Origin: a virus
IMG/VR virus record: IMGVR_UViG_3300012000_000002
Coordinates: 55,040 to 119,039 of that record
Strand: one strand, 5' to 3'
Length of the DNA: 64,000 nucleotides
The translations under genes and the position numbers were made by a program. Numbering within the stretch: the first letter of the stretch is position 1; each line of letters opens with the position of its first letter. Positions 1 through 8,018 of the stretch are shown here, in pieces. Below the pieces are notes generated by a model that was not told where the DNA came from, made no database searches, and worked only from the letters and a program-made list of their open reading frames with translations.

Positions 1-191
1 AATGATATTTCTTTGTTTGTTTTTAACTCAGCAGGAAGCACTATACCAAAATCGTGTTCATCTTGAATTATTACACGGCAAGTATATACAGCATCATCTA
101 AAAGCGAAGACAAGCTTTCATGAAAAGCTTCTTCCACAGATAACAAAGTTAAATTGTTTGGTTTGATTGATAAAACAGAAAGCTCTTCCAT
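1..191 (-). CDS. Hypothetical protein, N-terminal part only
   Basis: The ATG is at 191 and the frame stays open to the window edge, so about 63 residues are visible. The protein begins MEELSVLSIKPNN and is acidic. I recognise no family. The start lies 1 nt past the stop codon of the 264-residue gene upstream, so the two are probably co-transcribed and translationally coupled. Confidence 0.6.
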   Translation of the reverse strand, partial: MEELSVLSIKPNNLTLLSVEEAFHESLSSLLDDAVYTCRVIIQDEHDFGIVLPAELKTNKEIS

Positions 192-192
192 A

Positions 193-987
193 TTAGCCTT
201 TTAAGATTCCACGGCCATTGTGATTTGGATAATAGTTTTGTTGTGGATGTTGGCGGGCGTCGGTAATCATTTGTCTACCATTGCCATATGGACCGGGAGC
301 AACAACAGCTTCCCGTGGTACAAGCAACGGTCCAAGAGAAGCCATTGGTGGTGCATGTACTTCAACCAATGAAGAAAGTAAATGTGGATTACGTTGAATC
401 TCATTAATGTTAACTTGCGTTTGATGTTGAGGAACAACATAAGCTTGGATTAATCCCTTCATAAGAAAGGGTTGATTAGCTAATTGGTTGTTAACAACTC
501 CAACTTCTCTTGCAAGAATAAATGCATTTCCAAAAGCTTGTTGAATTGCACGATACACTGGATATCCTTCACGCAAAACAACTTGTTGAGGATTTTGTTG
601 TGGTTGTTGATGATGACCGGGAAGAGGTTGTTGTGGTGCAGCTTGTCTTCCTTTGTTGAAGATCATATCTAAGTCTGCTTCACCCACAGGATTCACTCCA
701 CCAGTTTGTTGAAGTAGTTGTTGTTGACGAGCAAAGGCTTCCATATCAACGTTGGTTTTTACTTCTTTTTCTAGGGGGATAGGGCCATAATGAGGTTGTT
801 GCGCTCGTTTAGCAACAAGATCACGAATATAAGGATCATGAATTTCAGCTTCTTTTGCCGATTGATCTTTATAAGTTACACGTTGGTCTAATGGATTGGT
901 ATTGCGTTGATTGTGACGTTGTTGAGCACGCATACGCATTTGTGCGTCAAACCAAGCTTGGCTACCGTCATCGTACTTGTTGGACAT
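193..987 (-). CDS. Hypothetical Gln/Pro-rich protein, 264 aa
   Basis: Not recognised. The first 140 residues are polar and rich in Gln, Asn and His, with runs such as QQPLPGHHQQPQQ. A more ordered segment follows (about 140-215, YPVYRAIQQAFGNAFILAREVG), then a Gly/Pro-rich tail. There is no membrane segment or signal peptide. A GGAG lies 8-12 nt before the ATG. It is first in a short minus-strand group with the truncated gene at 191. The composition resembles the other virion-type proteins here (for example at 24052 and 23368), so a structural role is possible but unproven. Confidence 0.65.
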   Translation of the reverse strand: MSNKYDDGSQAWFDAQMRMRAQQRHNQRNTNPLDQRVTYKDQSAKEAEIHDPYIRDLVAKRAQQPHYGPIPLEKEVKTNVDMEAFARQQQLLQQTGGVNPVGEADLDMIFNKGRQAAPQQPLPGHHQQPQQNPQQVVLREGYPVYRAIQQAFGNAFILAREVGVVNNQLANQPFLMKGLIQAYVVPQHQTQVNINEIQRNPHLLSSLVEVHAPPMASLGPLLVPREAVVAPGPYGNGRQMITDARQHPQQNYYPNHNGRGILKG

Positions 988-1022
988 TTATATTCTCCAA
1001 CCAAAGAGGATAAGAGATTATA

Positions 1023-1319
1023 TCAAACTTTTACAAAACCTCGACGCACAAGAAGACGTTCAAGTAGCACTTCATCAGATGTGGATACATCAAATTGTAG
1101 ATGTGCATAGCTGCTATCGATATCTTCTTTGATAACCTTTGCATGTGGCAAGGTTGAGCGAAGTTCTTGTTGAACAGATATAAACTCACGACGAATGTCT
1201 TCACGTTTGCAAAATTTTGGATATTGTTTCACAAACATATTGCTTTGACCTTTGCCGCTAATAGCAGGTTGTTCTGAACGTTCGTGGAACTCGCTTTGTA
1301 ATGGAACTGCGTATCTCAT
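1023..1319 (-). CDS. Hypothetical protein, 98 aa
   Basis: Not recognised. It is basic, with a likely alpha/beta fold in the second half (EVLLERLLVRRGFVKV at the end). A good AGGAG sits 8 nt before the ATG. A perfect 8-bp stem-loop (1332-1350) lies directly upstream of that ribosome site. The neighbours on the same strand are also of unknown function. Confidence 0.6.
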   Translation of the reverse strand: MRYAVPLQSEFHERSEQPAISGKGQSNMFVKQYPKFCKREDIRREFISVQQELRSTLPHAKVIKEDIDSSYAHLQFDVSTSDEVLLERLLVRRGFVKV

Positions 1320-1331
1320 TGTTTAACTCCT

Positions 1332-1350
1332 ATCGACTAACCTAGTCGAT
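1332..1350 (-). promoter_or_regulatory. Stem-loop directly upstream of a ribosome binding site
   Basis: ATCGACTA and TAGTCGAT form a perfect 8-bp stem with a 3-nt loop. On the minus strand the 3' arm is followed at once by AGGAG, the ribosome site of the 98-aa gene. There is no U-tract, so it is not an obvious terminator. An RNA-processing or translation-control role is inference. Confidence 0.5.
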
Positions 1351-1362
1351 TGATGATTCTCC

Positions 1363-1875
1363 TCACTCATAAAGAGTATCATCAGTATCTTCTTCTAAAT
1401 AGCTTTCCGATTTAACTTTTGCTTTTTTTGTGTTGGCCACAAATTGTTTGCGGCCACCTTTTGATTTGCTTTTCTTTTTCTTTGCTGTAGCAGCTCGTTC
1501 TTTTTTAGACAGGGAATAAGCCTTAGAAGCAGGAAGACAACGATCTGGATTGCTGGTATCTTTACTTGAACCGCATTCACCTTTCACTTCTCCAGAAGAG
1601 CTTATGCGTTTCCATTTTTCCTTAAACCAATCACGTAAGTCTTCCATAATGATTTCTTTAAGAGCTTCATTTAACTCTAAAGATTCATTAGCTTTCTTTT
1701 TTTTCTTTCTCCAACCGCCACCTTTGCTTTTATACCATTTAGAAGCCCACGCATTAGCATAAGCACTGGGGTATTTAGTGAATTTACTTCTGGCAGCAGC
1801 TTTTGCTCTTGACCATAGCTCGGGATTTGTTGGTGCATTCTCGCCTTCAAAAAGAATATCGTCGTCGTCTTCCAT
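1363..1875 (-). CDS. Conserved basic phage protein (DUF5872-like), 170 aa
   Basis: Two blocks are familiar from small proteins of large marine and T4-like phages. The first is NPELWSRAKAAARSKF with SAYANAWASKWYKSKGGGW (about 18-55). The second is DWFKEKWKRISSSGEVKGECG with NPDRCLPASKAYSLSKKERA (about 82-128). The rest is Lys-rich, with an acidic start (MEDDDD) and end. The biochemical role is unknown. The residues GECG and NPDRCLP are the kind seen in the family I recall as DUF5872; the name is from memory. A CTATACTTAAG element lies just upstream of the ATG. Confidence 0.7.
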   Translation of the reverse strand: MEDDDDILFEGENAPTNPELWSRAKAAARSKFTKYPSAYANAWASKWYKSKGGGWRKKKKKANESLELNEALKEIIMEDLRDWFKEKWKRISSSGEVKGECGSSKDTSNPDRCLPASKAYSLSKKERAATAKKKKSKSKGGRKQFVANTKKAKVKSESYLEEDTDDTLYE

Positions 1876-1954
1876 ATTGCTTAAGTATAGAAGCTAACGC
1901 TTTATTGATATTGTTGCAAAAAATAACATACCCAACAATATCAAAACCACAAAA

Positions 1955-2275
1955 TCAAGATATATTGGTATTAACTCTTTCAAAAGAAGCATATCCATCA
2001 TCTAACACATAAAGTATTTGATCTTCAACCAACAACTTAAAATATACAGCTTGTTCAATAATTGGTTGCAATTTAAAATGCATTATGCTGGTAACGAATT
2101 GTTCTAAATAAACAACCAATGTACCGTTAACAATGGTTACACCAGCGTCTTCAACATCATGATATGGATCTTTTGTTGCAAAAACAAAAGTGCTAAAAGG
2201 TGCAATAACAGCATCTTCTTCATATCTTAAAGAAGAGTAAATTATATAAAGTTTTCCACGTTCAAGCTCTTTCAT
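1955..2275 (-). CDS. Hypothetical protein, 106 aa
   Basis: Not recognised. The frame also has an upstream TTG start (2323), but I chose the ATG at 2275 (MKELERGKLYIIYSSL) because the longer form would overlap the divergent gene's leader. The protein looks like a small beta-rich domain and has no membrane segment. It is divergent from the membrane protein gene at 2334, so the roughly 58-bp gap must hold both promoters. Confidence 0.55.
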   Translation of the reverse strand: MKELERGKLYIIYSSLRYEEDAVIAPFSTFVFATKDPYHDVEDAGVTIVNGTLVVYLEQFVTSIMHFKLQPIIEQAVYFKLLVEDQILYVLDDGYASFERVNTNIS

Positions 2276-2333
2276 GTTAACTTGTAAAATAGCTTTGTAA
2301 TGATTTATGCTTAAGCATAACAAGGATAACTAT

Positions 2334-2699
2334 ATGACAACAAACAACCAAAACAATTCTGAAGAACAACAAGCTGCAAAAAGCTTTGTAAGTTTTTTCT
2401 ATAACTTGATAGCTTTTGCTGGTGCTGGACTTATTGTTAAGCTAGCTTGGAATTTGGGCATAGCTTCTTTGTTTCCCGGCAAGATACCGGTAATCAATTA
2501 TATTCATGCTATGACATGGCTTACCATGCTTTATATCGCAGCAAGAACTATTGCGGCTGGATTTATGTCTGAGGTAGAAAAAACTGTTTCAAACCTTGTT
2601 GATCAATTCGAAGGTTTTATAAAAACAGCTCAAGAATATTTCGATGTTGCTAGCTCAAAAACTGCTGGCGATAACAACGATCATTCCAACTTGAATTAG
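2334..2699 (+). CDS. Small membrane protein, 121 aa
   Basis: I chose the ATG at 2334 because AAGGATAA precedes it by 5 nt; an earlier in-frame ATG at 2307 lacks a ribosome site. Two hydrophobic stretches (about residues 20-45 and 55-80) suggest two membrane helices, followed by a charged amphipathic C-terminus (EVEKTVSNLVDQFEGFIKTAQEYF). It is the only plus-strand gene in this part and converges on the next gene, overlapping its stop. The function is unknown; a holin-like or host-membrane role cannot be told apart. Confidence 0.65.
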   Translation: MTTNNQNNSEEQQAAKSFVSFFYNLIAFAGAGLIVKLAWNLGIASLFPGKIPVINYIHAMTWLTMLYIAARTIAAGFMSEVEKTVSNLVDQFEGFIKTAQEYFDVASSKTAGDNNDHSNLN

Positions 2700-3004
2700 C
2701 CGATAAGATAACGTAGGCGTAGAATGTTTCCAATGCCATTACGTGTTTCTCTTAAATAACCAACAAGACTTAAAATCACACGGCGACGTTCTGTTGCTGC
2801 CGTGTTATGAAAATAGTTTTCACGAAGAAGTGTTTCACCTTCTTCTGCAAGTTCATCAGCACTAGCAAAAGTTTCATTCAAAAACTTTTCTACCTTTTTG
2901 TTGTATTCGGATAATCCACCTTCTCCACCAGAAAGAAGGATGGAATCAACATCTAGTGCTTCTTTGATTGCAGCTTTAAGTTGGTTGCGAAGTTTATTGT
3001 TCAT
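2696..3004 (-). CDS. Hypothetical helical protein with possible capsid-targeting N-terminus, 102 aa
   Basis: The start is the ATG at 3004, with AAAGG 8 nt upstream; a TTG two codons earlier is less likely. It begins MNNKLRNQLKAAIKEALD, an amphipathic helix ending in IKE-A. This matches the short N-terminal tags seen on many head-type proteins in this window. The rest is helical, charged and basic at the C-terminus. No known domain is seen. Confidence 0.6.
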   Translation of the reverse strand: MNNKLRNQLKAAIKEALDVDSILLSGGEGGLSEYNKKVEKFLNETFASADELAEEGETLLRENYFHNTAATERRRVILSLVGYLRETRNGIGNILRLRYLIG

Positions 3005-3049
3005 AGCCAATACCTTTTGTGATAAGTAGTGGCATATATCGATTTTAAA

Positions 3050-3376
3050 CTATTTTCGCAACACTAGCGGATTGTCTTTGGGATGAATCTTCCAATATTG
3101 TTCTTCTAATGGAGGTGGTTCTCCCTTGCGAAAGAACATTAATTGGCGGCCATTTGCTTTGGTGCTGGGATACACACCTATGATAACAATGTCGCCGGTA
3201 TGAACAAGGCTATGACAAATAGCACAAAGGACAGCCAAGTTGTTCAAGTTATTTGAACAACGAGAATCTGCCCTTGGGATTATATGATGAATATGAAGAG
3301 CGTCGGGATTGTTGTAACTGCAAACTTCGCAAGAAACCTTTTTCAAGGTTTCACCTGTGCGCTTCTTACGTTGCAT
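3050..3376 (-). CDS. HNH endonuclease, 108 aa
   Basis: This is a compact HNH nuclease. Zinc-binding CEVC (about 16-19) is followed by the catalytic block HIHHIIPRAD (about 28-37), the central N in NNLNNLAVLCAIC (about 43-55) and a final H in HSLVH. Such free-standing HNH proteins are usually homing endonucleases in phages. The gene starts inside the end of the deacetylase gene (11-bp overlap), so it has been fitted into that operon and is probably translated by coupling. Confidence 0.85.
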   Translation of the reverse strand: MQRKKRTGETLKKVSCEVCSYNNPDALHIHHIIPRADSRCSNNLNNLAVLCAICHSLVHTGDIVIIGVYPSTKANGRQLMFFRKGEPPPLEEQYWKIHPKDNPLVLRK

Positions 3377-4220
3377 CTACATAATGCTCCAAGCAAGAAC
3401 GCAAAGTGTTTTCATGCAACGAAAGAACCTTAGAGATTGGGTCTTGATAACCTCCAGCAAGATTCCAAACAATCGGCTTTTGATGCTTGGCAGCGAACTG
3501 AAACACGATATCATCACGAAGCTTCATTTGTTCAGTGGTCAGATATCCACCAAGAGGATCGTTGATGTGAGGATCGGCACCGGCTTGATAAAGCAAGATA
3601 TCACAATCACGGAAGTTTGCATTGAGATATGCAGGAAGCTTTAGAAGCCAATGATCGAAGTTATCACCGTTATGTGCAAACTCACCAAAGGTGTAGTGTT
3701 CGATAAGCTTGTTAGCTCCCTCAAACCGATTAATGATATCGTGCGTACCATTTCCATAATGGGCATCAAAATCGATGATACCGATTCGTCCAACACCCTG
3801 CTTCCAAAGCTGGAATGCTGTAACCATCAAGCCGTTGAAGGTACAAAACCCTCCGCAGCTACTATAGCAACTGTGATGAAATCCGCTTGTGGGACTCATT
3901 GCAACAGTATCATTTACCAGCGCATATTCAGCGGCACGCAAAAAGCTACCAACCGTATAAGGCAAGCTATTCGCTACAGCCTCCAAGGTGTTACCAAACC
4001 CATTCATTCGACGCAACGACAAAATATCGTCAACAAACTTAGGATCGTGAGCAACAGCGATTTCGTGCTTACTCACTGGCAACCAATCGTTTACTACATC
4101 AATTCGCTTGCTCTTATTGAAAAGCTCTACAACCTTTTCGGGCTTTCCTGCGCTCGGAGAAAAACTGGTGTTGGTGCTAACAGACTGCTTTGGAGAATAA
4201 AAGACCTTGAGATTCGACAT
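3366..4220 (-). CDS. Histone deacetylase / acetylpolyamine amidohydrolase family hydrolase, 284 aa
   Basis: The family is a zinc-dependent amidohydrolase. Key signs are SPTSGFHHS with the His pair at 115-116, IIDFDAHYGNGT with zinc ligands Asp152 and His154, and AGADPHINDPLGG with Asp216. The length suits a minimal HDAC-like fold. The start was taken at the ATG preceded by AAAGGAA; a TATAATACT box lies just before that, so the gene probably has its own promoter. Bacterial members deacetylate small molecules such as polyamines, or proteins; the phage substrate is unknown. Such genes are uncommon in phages. It is followed by, and overlaps, an HNH gene. Confidence 0.85.
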   Translation of the reverse strand: MSNLKVFYSPKQSVSTNTSFSPSAGKPEKVVELFNKSKRIDVVNDWLPVSKHEIAVAHDPKFVDDILSLRRMNGFGNTLEAVANSLPYTVGSFLRAAEYALVNDTVAMSPTSGFHHSCYSSCGGFCTFNGLMVTAFQLWKQGVGRIGIIDFDAHYGNGTHDIINRFEGANKLIEHYTFGEFAHNGDNFDHWLLKLPAYLNANFRDCDILLYQAGADPHINDPLGGYLTTEQMKLRDDIVFQFAAKHQKPIVWNLAGGYQDPISKVLSLHENTLRSCLEHYVDAT

Positions 4221-4280
4221 ATGCTTTATTTCCTTTAGTATTATAATAACACGTTTTAACAATATTCTAAAAGAAATAAA

Positions 4281-4308
4281 AAAGGCTTTTTGTTTCCAAA
4301 AAGCCTTT
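4281..4308 (-). terminator. Rho-independent terminator after tail tube gene
   Basis: AAAGGCTTTTT pairs with AAAAAGCCTTT across a 6-nt loop. On the minus strand the stem is followed by a U-rich run. It lies 36 nt past the stop of the tail tube gene and before the deacetylase promoter, so it closes the tail transcript. Confidence 0.8.
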
Positions 4309-4343
4309 GTTTTAAGGGTGTTTAGCGATTTTGAGAAAGAATA

Positions 4344-4835
4344 TCAATATTGCATTACACAGTTGTCGAAACGTAGGGTAAGAGAAATTTCTGCCATATC
4401 TGCGGTGCTATCGTATGAAAGATCACCGAAACCTGCTGTTGTGCAGAAAGCTCCTTTGATATCCCAAAGTTGGATTACTGTACCAACTGGGTCAAGCATT
4501 TTAAGTTGAATGTCACGCTTGTAGAAGTCTGGGTAACCAGCACGACCTGATACAGATTCAAAGCAAAGGCGAACCCATTCCATTACTTGTTGAGCACCAG
4601 ATGGTGCTATTGGATCGTGAAGGGTTACAGCGAGGGTACCGAAGGTTGTTTTACCAGCAACATAGCGTGTGCTGTTAATCCAGTTGATTGTTACTTCTTC
4701 GGTTGTGATTTCTGGTCTTGCTGCTGTTTTCACCAAGAATGCGTCAATACCTTCGATAGCGAAGATAAACTGACGTTTCATCATTGGGGTAAACTTAGCT
4801 GGAAGCATTTCCGTTACTGATAATGTTTGTGCCAT
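4344..4835 (-). CDS. Tail tube protein (T4 gp19-like), 163 aa
   Basis: The length and layout fit the gp19 tube monomer that stacks in hexameric rings inside the contractile sheath. Supporting features are KRQFIFAIEGIDAFLVKTAARP (about 20-41), the WINSTRYVAGKTTFGTL block, and the end ISLTLRFDNCVMQY, as in T4-type tubes. It lies directly downstream of a sheath gene, as in T4. AGGAG is 9 nt before the ATG, and a terminator follows. Confidence 0.85.
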   Translation of the reverse strand: MAQTLSVTEMLPAKFTPMMKRQFIFAIEGIDAFLVKTAARPEITTEEVTINWINSTRYVAGKTTFGTLAVTLHDPIAPSGAQQVMEWVRLCFESVSGRAGYPDFYKRDIQLKMLDPVGTVIQLWDIKGAFCTTAGFGDLSYDSTADMAEISLTLRFDNCVMQY

Positions 4836-4886
4836 TGACTTAAACTCCTATTTTCTTTAAGTTAAATATTGCTTGTTTTCTATTTT

Positions 4887-7800
4887 TCAACCACCAACAA
4901 AGTTATTGCGGTTTGTTACGAAGAAGTCGATTGTGAAGAACTCTAGAGATGTGGTTGGGATTAGATAAATCTTGCCACGAAGAGTTTTGTTATCTAGATC
5001 GGCTTGTGTTGTTGTTGTTGCATCGATAACAACACGATAACGTTCAACACCACCAGCGGATTGATAACGTGCCATGATTGGTTGAACAGCAGCGTTAAAT
5101 GCTTGTAGCGTTGTTGATTGAGCTGGTTCGAACAAGAAGCGTGTTGCAACTTGACGTACATCACGACGAATTGCAATAAGCAATCTACGAACGTTTACAC
5201 GGTTAAGCAAACTGTCTTTGTTGAGAAGAGTTTTTTGACCCCACACAACTGGACCAACACCTTGTTTTGAAAGCAAAAGGTTTATTCTTGCCACATAAAG
5301 GGTGTCAGAGTTGGCTTGATTTAGTGCAACAGCAAAGTCTGTTACGTTAGCAAGTGTGCCTCTTGTAAAGCCTGCTGGTGCGTTGAATGGTTGACCAACT
5401 GTATCGTTTTTAGCATATGCACCAAGTACAGCAACAGATGGTGGTACTTTTTCATAAACAGAACCGTCGTTTGTTACAATGTTTACGTCTGGGAAATAAG
5501 TTGCTGCAAAGCTGCTGTTTACTCCACGAGTAACGAATTGTTGCGCTGTTTGTGAAACGTTAACTGCTTCATAAGAACCAGTAAGTGATGTACCATTAGA
5601 ATCATATTGTTCTGGATCCATGATGTAGAAACAGTCGAAGCGATCATTTTCTACAGCGTTGATTGCTGTATCTGTGACATAACGCACACGGATACCGGGC
5701 ATTGTAAGAAGTTGGATGTTAACATCGTTAACATCTGAGATAATTCCAATGCTCTTCAAGTAGCTTTGTACGGTTGGACCGTTTGTTAGACCACGGCTTG
5801 TTTGTGTGATTTCTTGAGCAACGGCTGCGTTTTTAAGATAACGTGTATCTGGATTAAAGATACGAGTACCATCGAAACCACGTTCTAGATAAAAGCTGAA
5901 CTTAGCCAAGCGTTGTACTGCGGCATTTTCAACAAGGTCGTTCACTGAAAGAGCTCTTGTTTTTGTTGCTTCGTCAGCGGCAATGTTTCCTGCACGAACA
6001 TAACTCCAGCTTAGAAGTGCTGCTGTGCTTGTGTTTGGTACGTCGCCGCTACCCGTTACAATCTTAACTTTTTCTAGAGAGAAAAGGTTGTTGTTAAACA
6101 AGTCTGAGTCAATGATACCGTTTGCGGTTGTGGTAGCTGCGCCATTGTTATCAAACACTGCTGGTTGCACATTTGTTGAGCCTTCAAGATTTGGATAATA
6201 CTTGCTGAATCCAAGTAAGCTTGGATTAAAGATAGAACTTCCATTTGGATCGGTAAGGCTTGTTACGTTTTGGAATTGTACACCCCAATAAAGACCTGTG
6301 TCAACACCAGAAGAAGCAGATAGCTTCTTAATGTTTAGACGCATTGGAATAGGTGGTTGCGATGCGTTGTAAAGTGGTACGCCCCCGCCAGCAAAGTATG
6401 GGAAAGCTGGGGCTAGTAAATCGCCTTGCTTGATGTTATAAAGTGAGCTTGACCCTTGTGTTACAAGGTGTTGCGGACCACGGAAACCAAAAGGCATCGC
6501 TGAAGGATCAAGTTCACCAGCGTCTACTGCATCTGCAATTTCAACACGAACATAACGAGAATTGTTTGAATAAGATCCATCTGTTGTTACTTTTTGTGAA
6601 GCTGTGTCTGTGTCGAAGTTAAAGAACGTGTTTATGTTGCCGATTTTCTTGGCAATATAGTTTGGTGAAGTTGGATCAAGTGAGCAGTTTGTAAATGTTT
6701 CCAAAGCTGCATCGTTATCGGTTGAAGTCATCGAACGAACAAGAACTGTAAACACACCATATGGTTGTGTTGCTGTTCCGGGTTGAATGTTAACGATAGA
6801 TATCTTTACCTCACCATTGCTTGCTTCACCATCTGAGAGACTGTGGAAACGGAAAAGATTTTGTGGAACTCCACCGAATCCTTGAGAAATAACCCAAGGT
6901 GAGAAAGCGTGGCCATAACGATCTTGGAAGCCTTCGAAGTTTGGTGTGATTGCTGAACCAACGTTTGATGTGTGGGTAGCGTTCGAACCAGATGAAGGAA
7001 CAAGGAACGCAATGTTTTGTTTGGTACCGTAAGCAGAGCCAGAAGAAGCCACAATAACACCAGAACCTGTTGGAACTGCAAGGGCAGAGAATACATCAAA
7101 GCTACCATAAAGCAAGTGACCAGCTTCTTCTGTTTTAAGCGGATCAGTATTCAAAACACTTGGGAAATAGTTCACGGCTTGTGGATCGAAACTTGCAGTA
7201 ATAACGTTCGGATAACGTGCATCTGTTCCTTTGTGACCATTAAGAATCATCACAAAGCTTTGTTGGCCAGAGGCAAGTTCAACTGACCCAGTAAATGCAC
7301 CACTGAATGACATTTCAGTAGCTACAAAGCTTGAAGCTGGAGCTGGTGAATTTTGTGCTGCTGATGATAGACGAAGCACAACTCCAGACGGAGCAAACAG
7401 CACACCACGAACGATTGGTACTGAGCCTGTTGAAGTTTGCAAGCCTGCATCAGAAAACACAGTAGAGCCAACTGATTCACTCATGAAGCAACCAAGCATA
7501 TACACAGAGCCGGTCACACCACCTGCGTTTGCAAACACGTTGTTTCCAAGAGCACCAGTGCTTCCACTTGGCTGTTGAGAACCAACAACGAAACCTGCAT
7601 CTGTTACAGTTCCGTTAGTATTTCGTGCTAAACCTTGACCAGCTCCAAGCACTCTTAGTTGCATGAGAGGTACACCAGTGTTACTAAACCATTCTCTCGC
7701 TGAAAGATAACCTAGTGGAGTATTTGAGTTAACACCACCAAACACTGACACATATTGTGTTAGTGTTGTTGCCATGATAGGAACAAATGCTGGTCCTTTG

Positions 7801-7904
7801 GCTGTTGTAGATATTACCAACGCAGGAACTCCTGATGGTGAGCGAGTTGTTGGTTGACTTATATCAAACTCTCTTGCTAGTACGCCGGGGCTTAATAGTG
7901 CCAT
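4887..7904 (-). CDS. Tail sheath protein, copy 1 (T4 gp18-like), 1005 aa
   Basis: The N-terminus MALLSPGVLAREFDIS followed by GPAFVPI is the usual sheath start. The C-terminal 200 residues hold the conserved sheath core (VNVRRLLIAIRRDVRQVATRFLFEP, then FTIDFFVTNRNN). At 1005 residues it is much longer than T4 gp18 (659), with extra domains in the middle, probably exposed on the sheath surface. A CGGAG ribosome site and a CTATTTATCG box lie upstream, and a terminator separates it from the second sheath gene. The two sheath genes are therefore separately transcribed. Confidence 0.9.
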   Translation of the reverse strand: MALLSPGVLAREFDISQPTTRSPSGVPALVISTTAKGPAFVPIMATTLTQYVSVFGGVNSNTPLGYLSAREWFSNTGVPLMQLRVLGAGQGLARNTNGTVTDAGFVVGSQQPSGSTGALGNNVFANAGGVTGSVYMLGCFMSESVGSTVFSDAGLQTSTGSVPIVRGVLFAPSGVVLRLSSAAQNSPAPASSFVATEMSFSGAFTGSVELASGQQSFVMILNGHKGTDARYPNVITASFDPQAVNYFPSVLNTDPLKTEEAGHLLYGSFDVFSALAVPTGSGVIVASSGSAYGTKQNIAFLVPSSGSNATHTSNVGSAITPNFEGFQDRYGHAFSPWVISQGFGGVPQNLFRFHSLSDGEASNGEVKISIVNIQPGTATQPYGVFTVLVRSMTSTDNDAALETFTNCSLDPTSPNYIAKKIGNINTFFNFDTDTASQKVTTDGSYSNNSRYVRVEIADAVDAGELDPSAMPFGFRGPQHLVTQGSSSLYNIKQGDLLAPAFPYFAGGGVPLYNASQPPIPMRLNIKKLSASSGVDTGLYWGVQFQNVTSLTDPNGSSIFNPSLLGFSKYYPNLEGSTNVQPAVFDNNGAATTTANGIIDSDLFNNNLFSLEKVKIVTGSGDVPNTSTAALLSWSYVRAGNIAADEATKTRALSVNDLVENAAVQRLAKFSFYLERGFDGTRIFNPDTRYLKNAAVAQEITQTSRGLTNGPTVQSYLKSIGIISDVNDVNIQLLTMPGIRVRYVTDTAINAVENDRFDCFYIMDPEQYDSNGTSLTGSYEAVNVSQTAQQFVTRGVNSSFAATYFPDVNIVTNDGSVYEKVPPSVAVLGAYAKNDTVGQPFNAPAGFTRGTLANVTDFAVALNQANSDTLYVARINLLLSKQGVGPVVWGQKTLLNKDSLLNRVNVRRLLIAIRRDVRQVATRFLFEPAQSTTLQAFNAAVQPIMARYQSAGGVERYRVVIDATTTTQADLDNKTLRGKIYLIPTTSLEFFTIDFFVTNRNNFVGG

Positions 7905-7952
7905 GTTTTATTCTCCGTATATCAAACGTTAACGATAAATAGAAGAATAAAA

Positions 7953-7982
7953 AAAAACTGCCACCTTTCGATGGCAGTTTTT
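7953..7982 (-). terminator. Terminator between the two sheath genes
   Basis: AAAAACTGCCA pairs with TGGCAGTTTTT (11 bp, 8-nt loop). It is followed on the minus strand by a run of about nine T. It ends the transcript of sheath copy 2, and the likely promoter of copy 1 sits directly after it. Confidence 0.85.
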
Positions 7983-8018
7983 CTTTTGTGCTAGTTTCGT
8001 TCTAGCGTATTAATGTAA

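Noticed and set aside
1955-2323. Longer 122-aa form of the gene ending at 1955
   Set aside because: Its first codon is TTG inside a palindrome overlapping the divergent gene's leader; the ATG at 2275 is simpler.
3651-4238. 195-codon plus-strand frame opposite the deacetylase gene
   Set aside because: The minus-strand frame has intact catalytic motifs and a good ribosome site; the plus frame has neither.
7930-7938. ATAAATA on the plus strand, like a T4 late promoter (also near 11166 and 63041)
   Set aside because: The orientation would drive transcription away from the flanking gene starts and into terminators. The reverse-strand reading CTATTTAT fits gene direction better.
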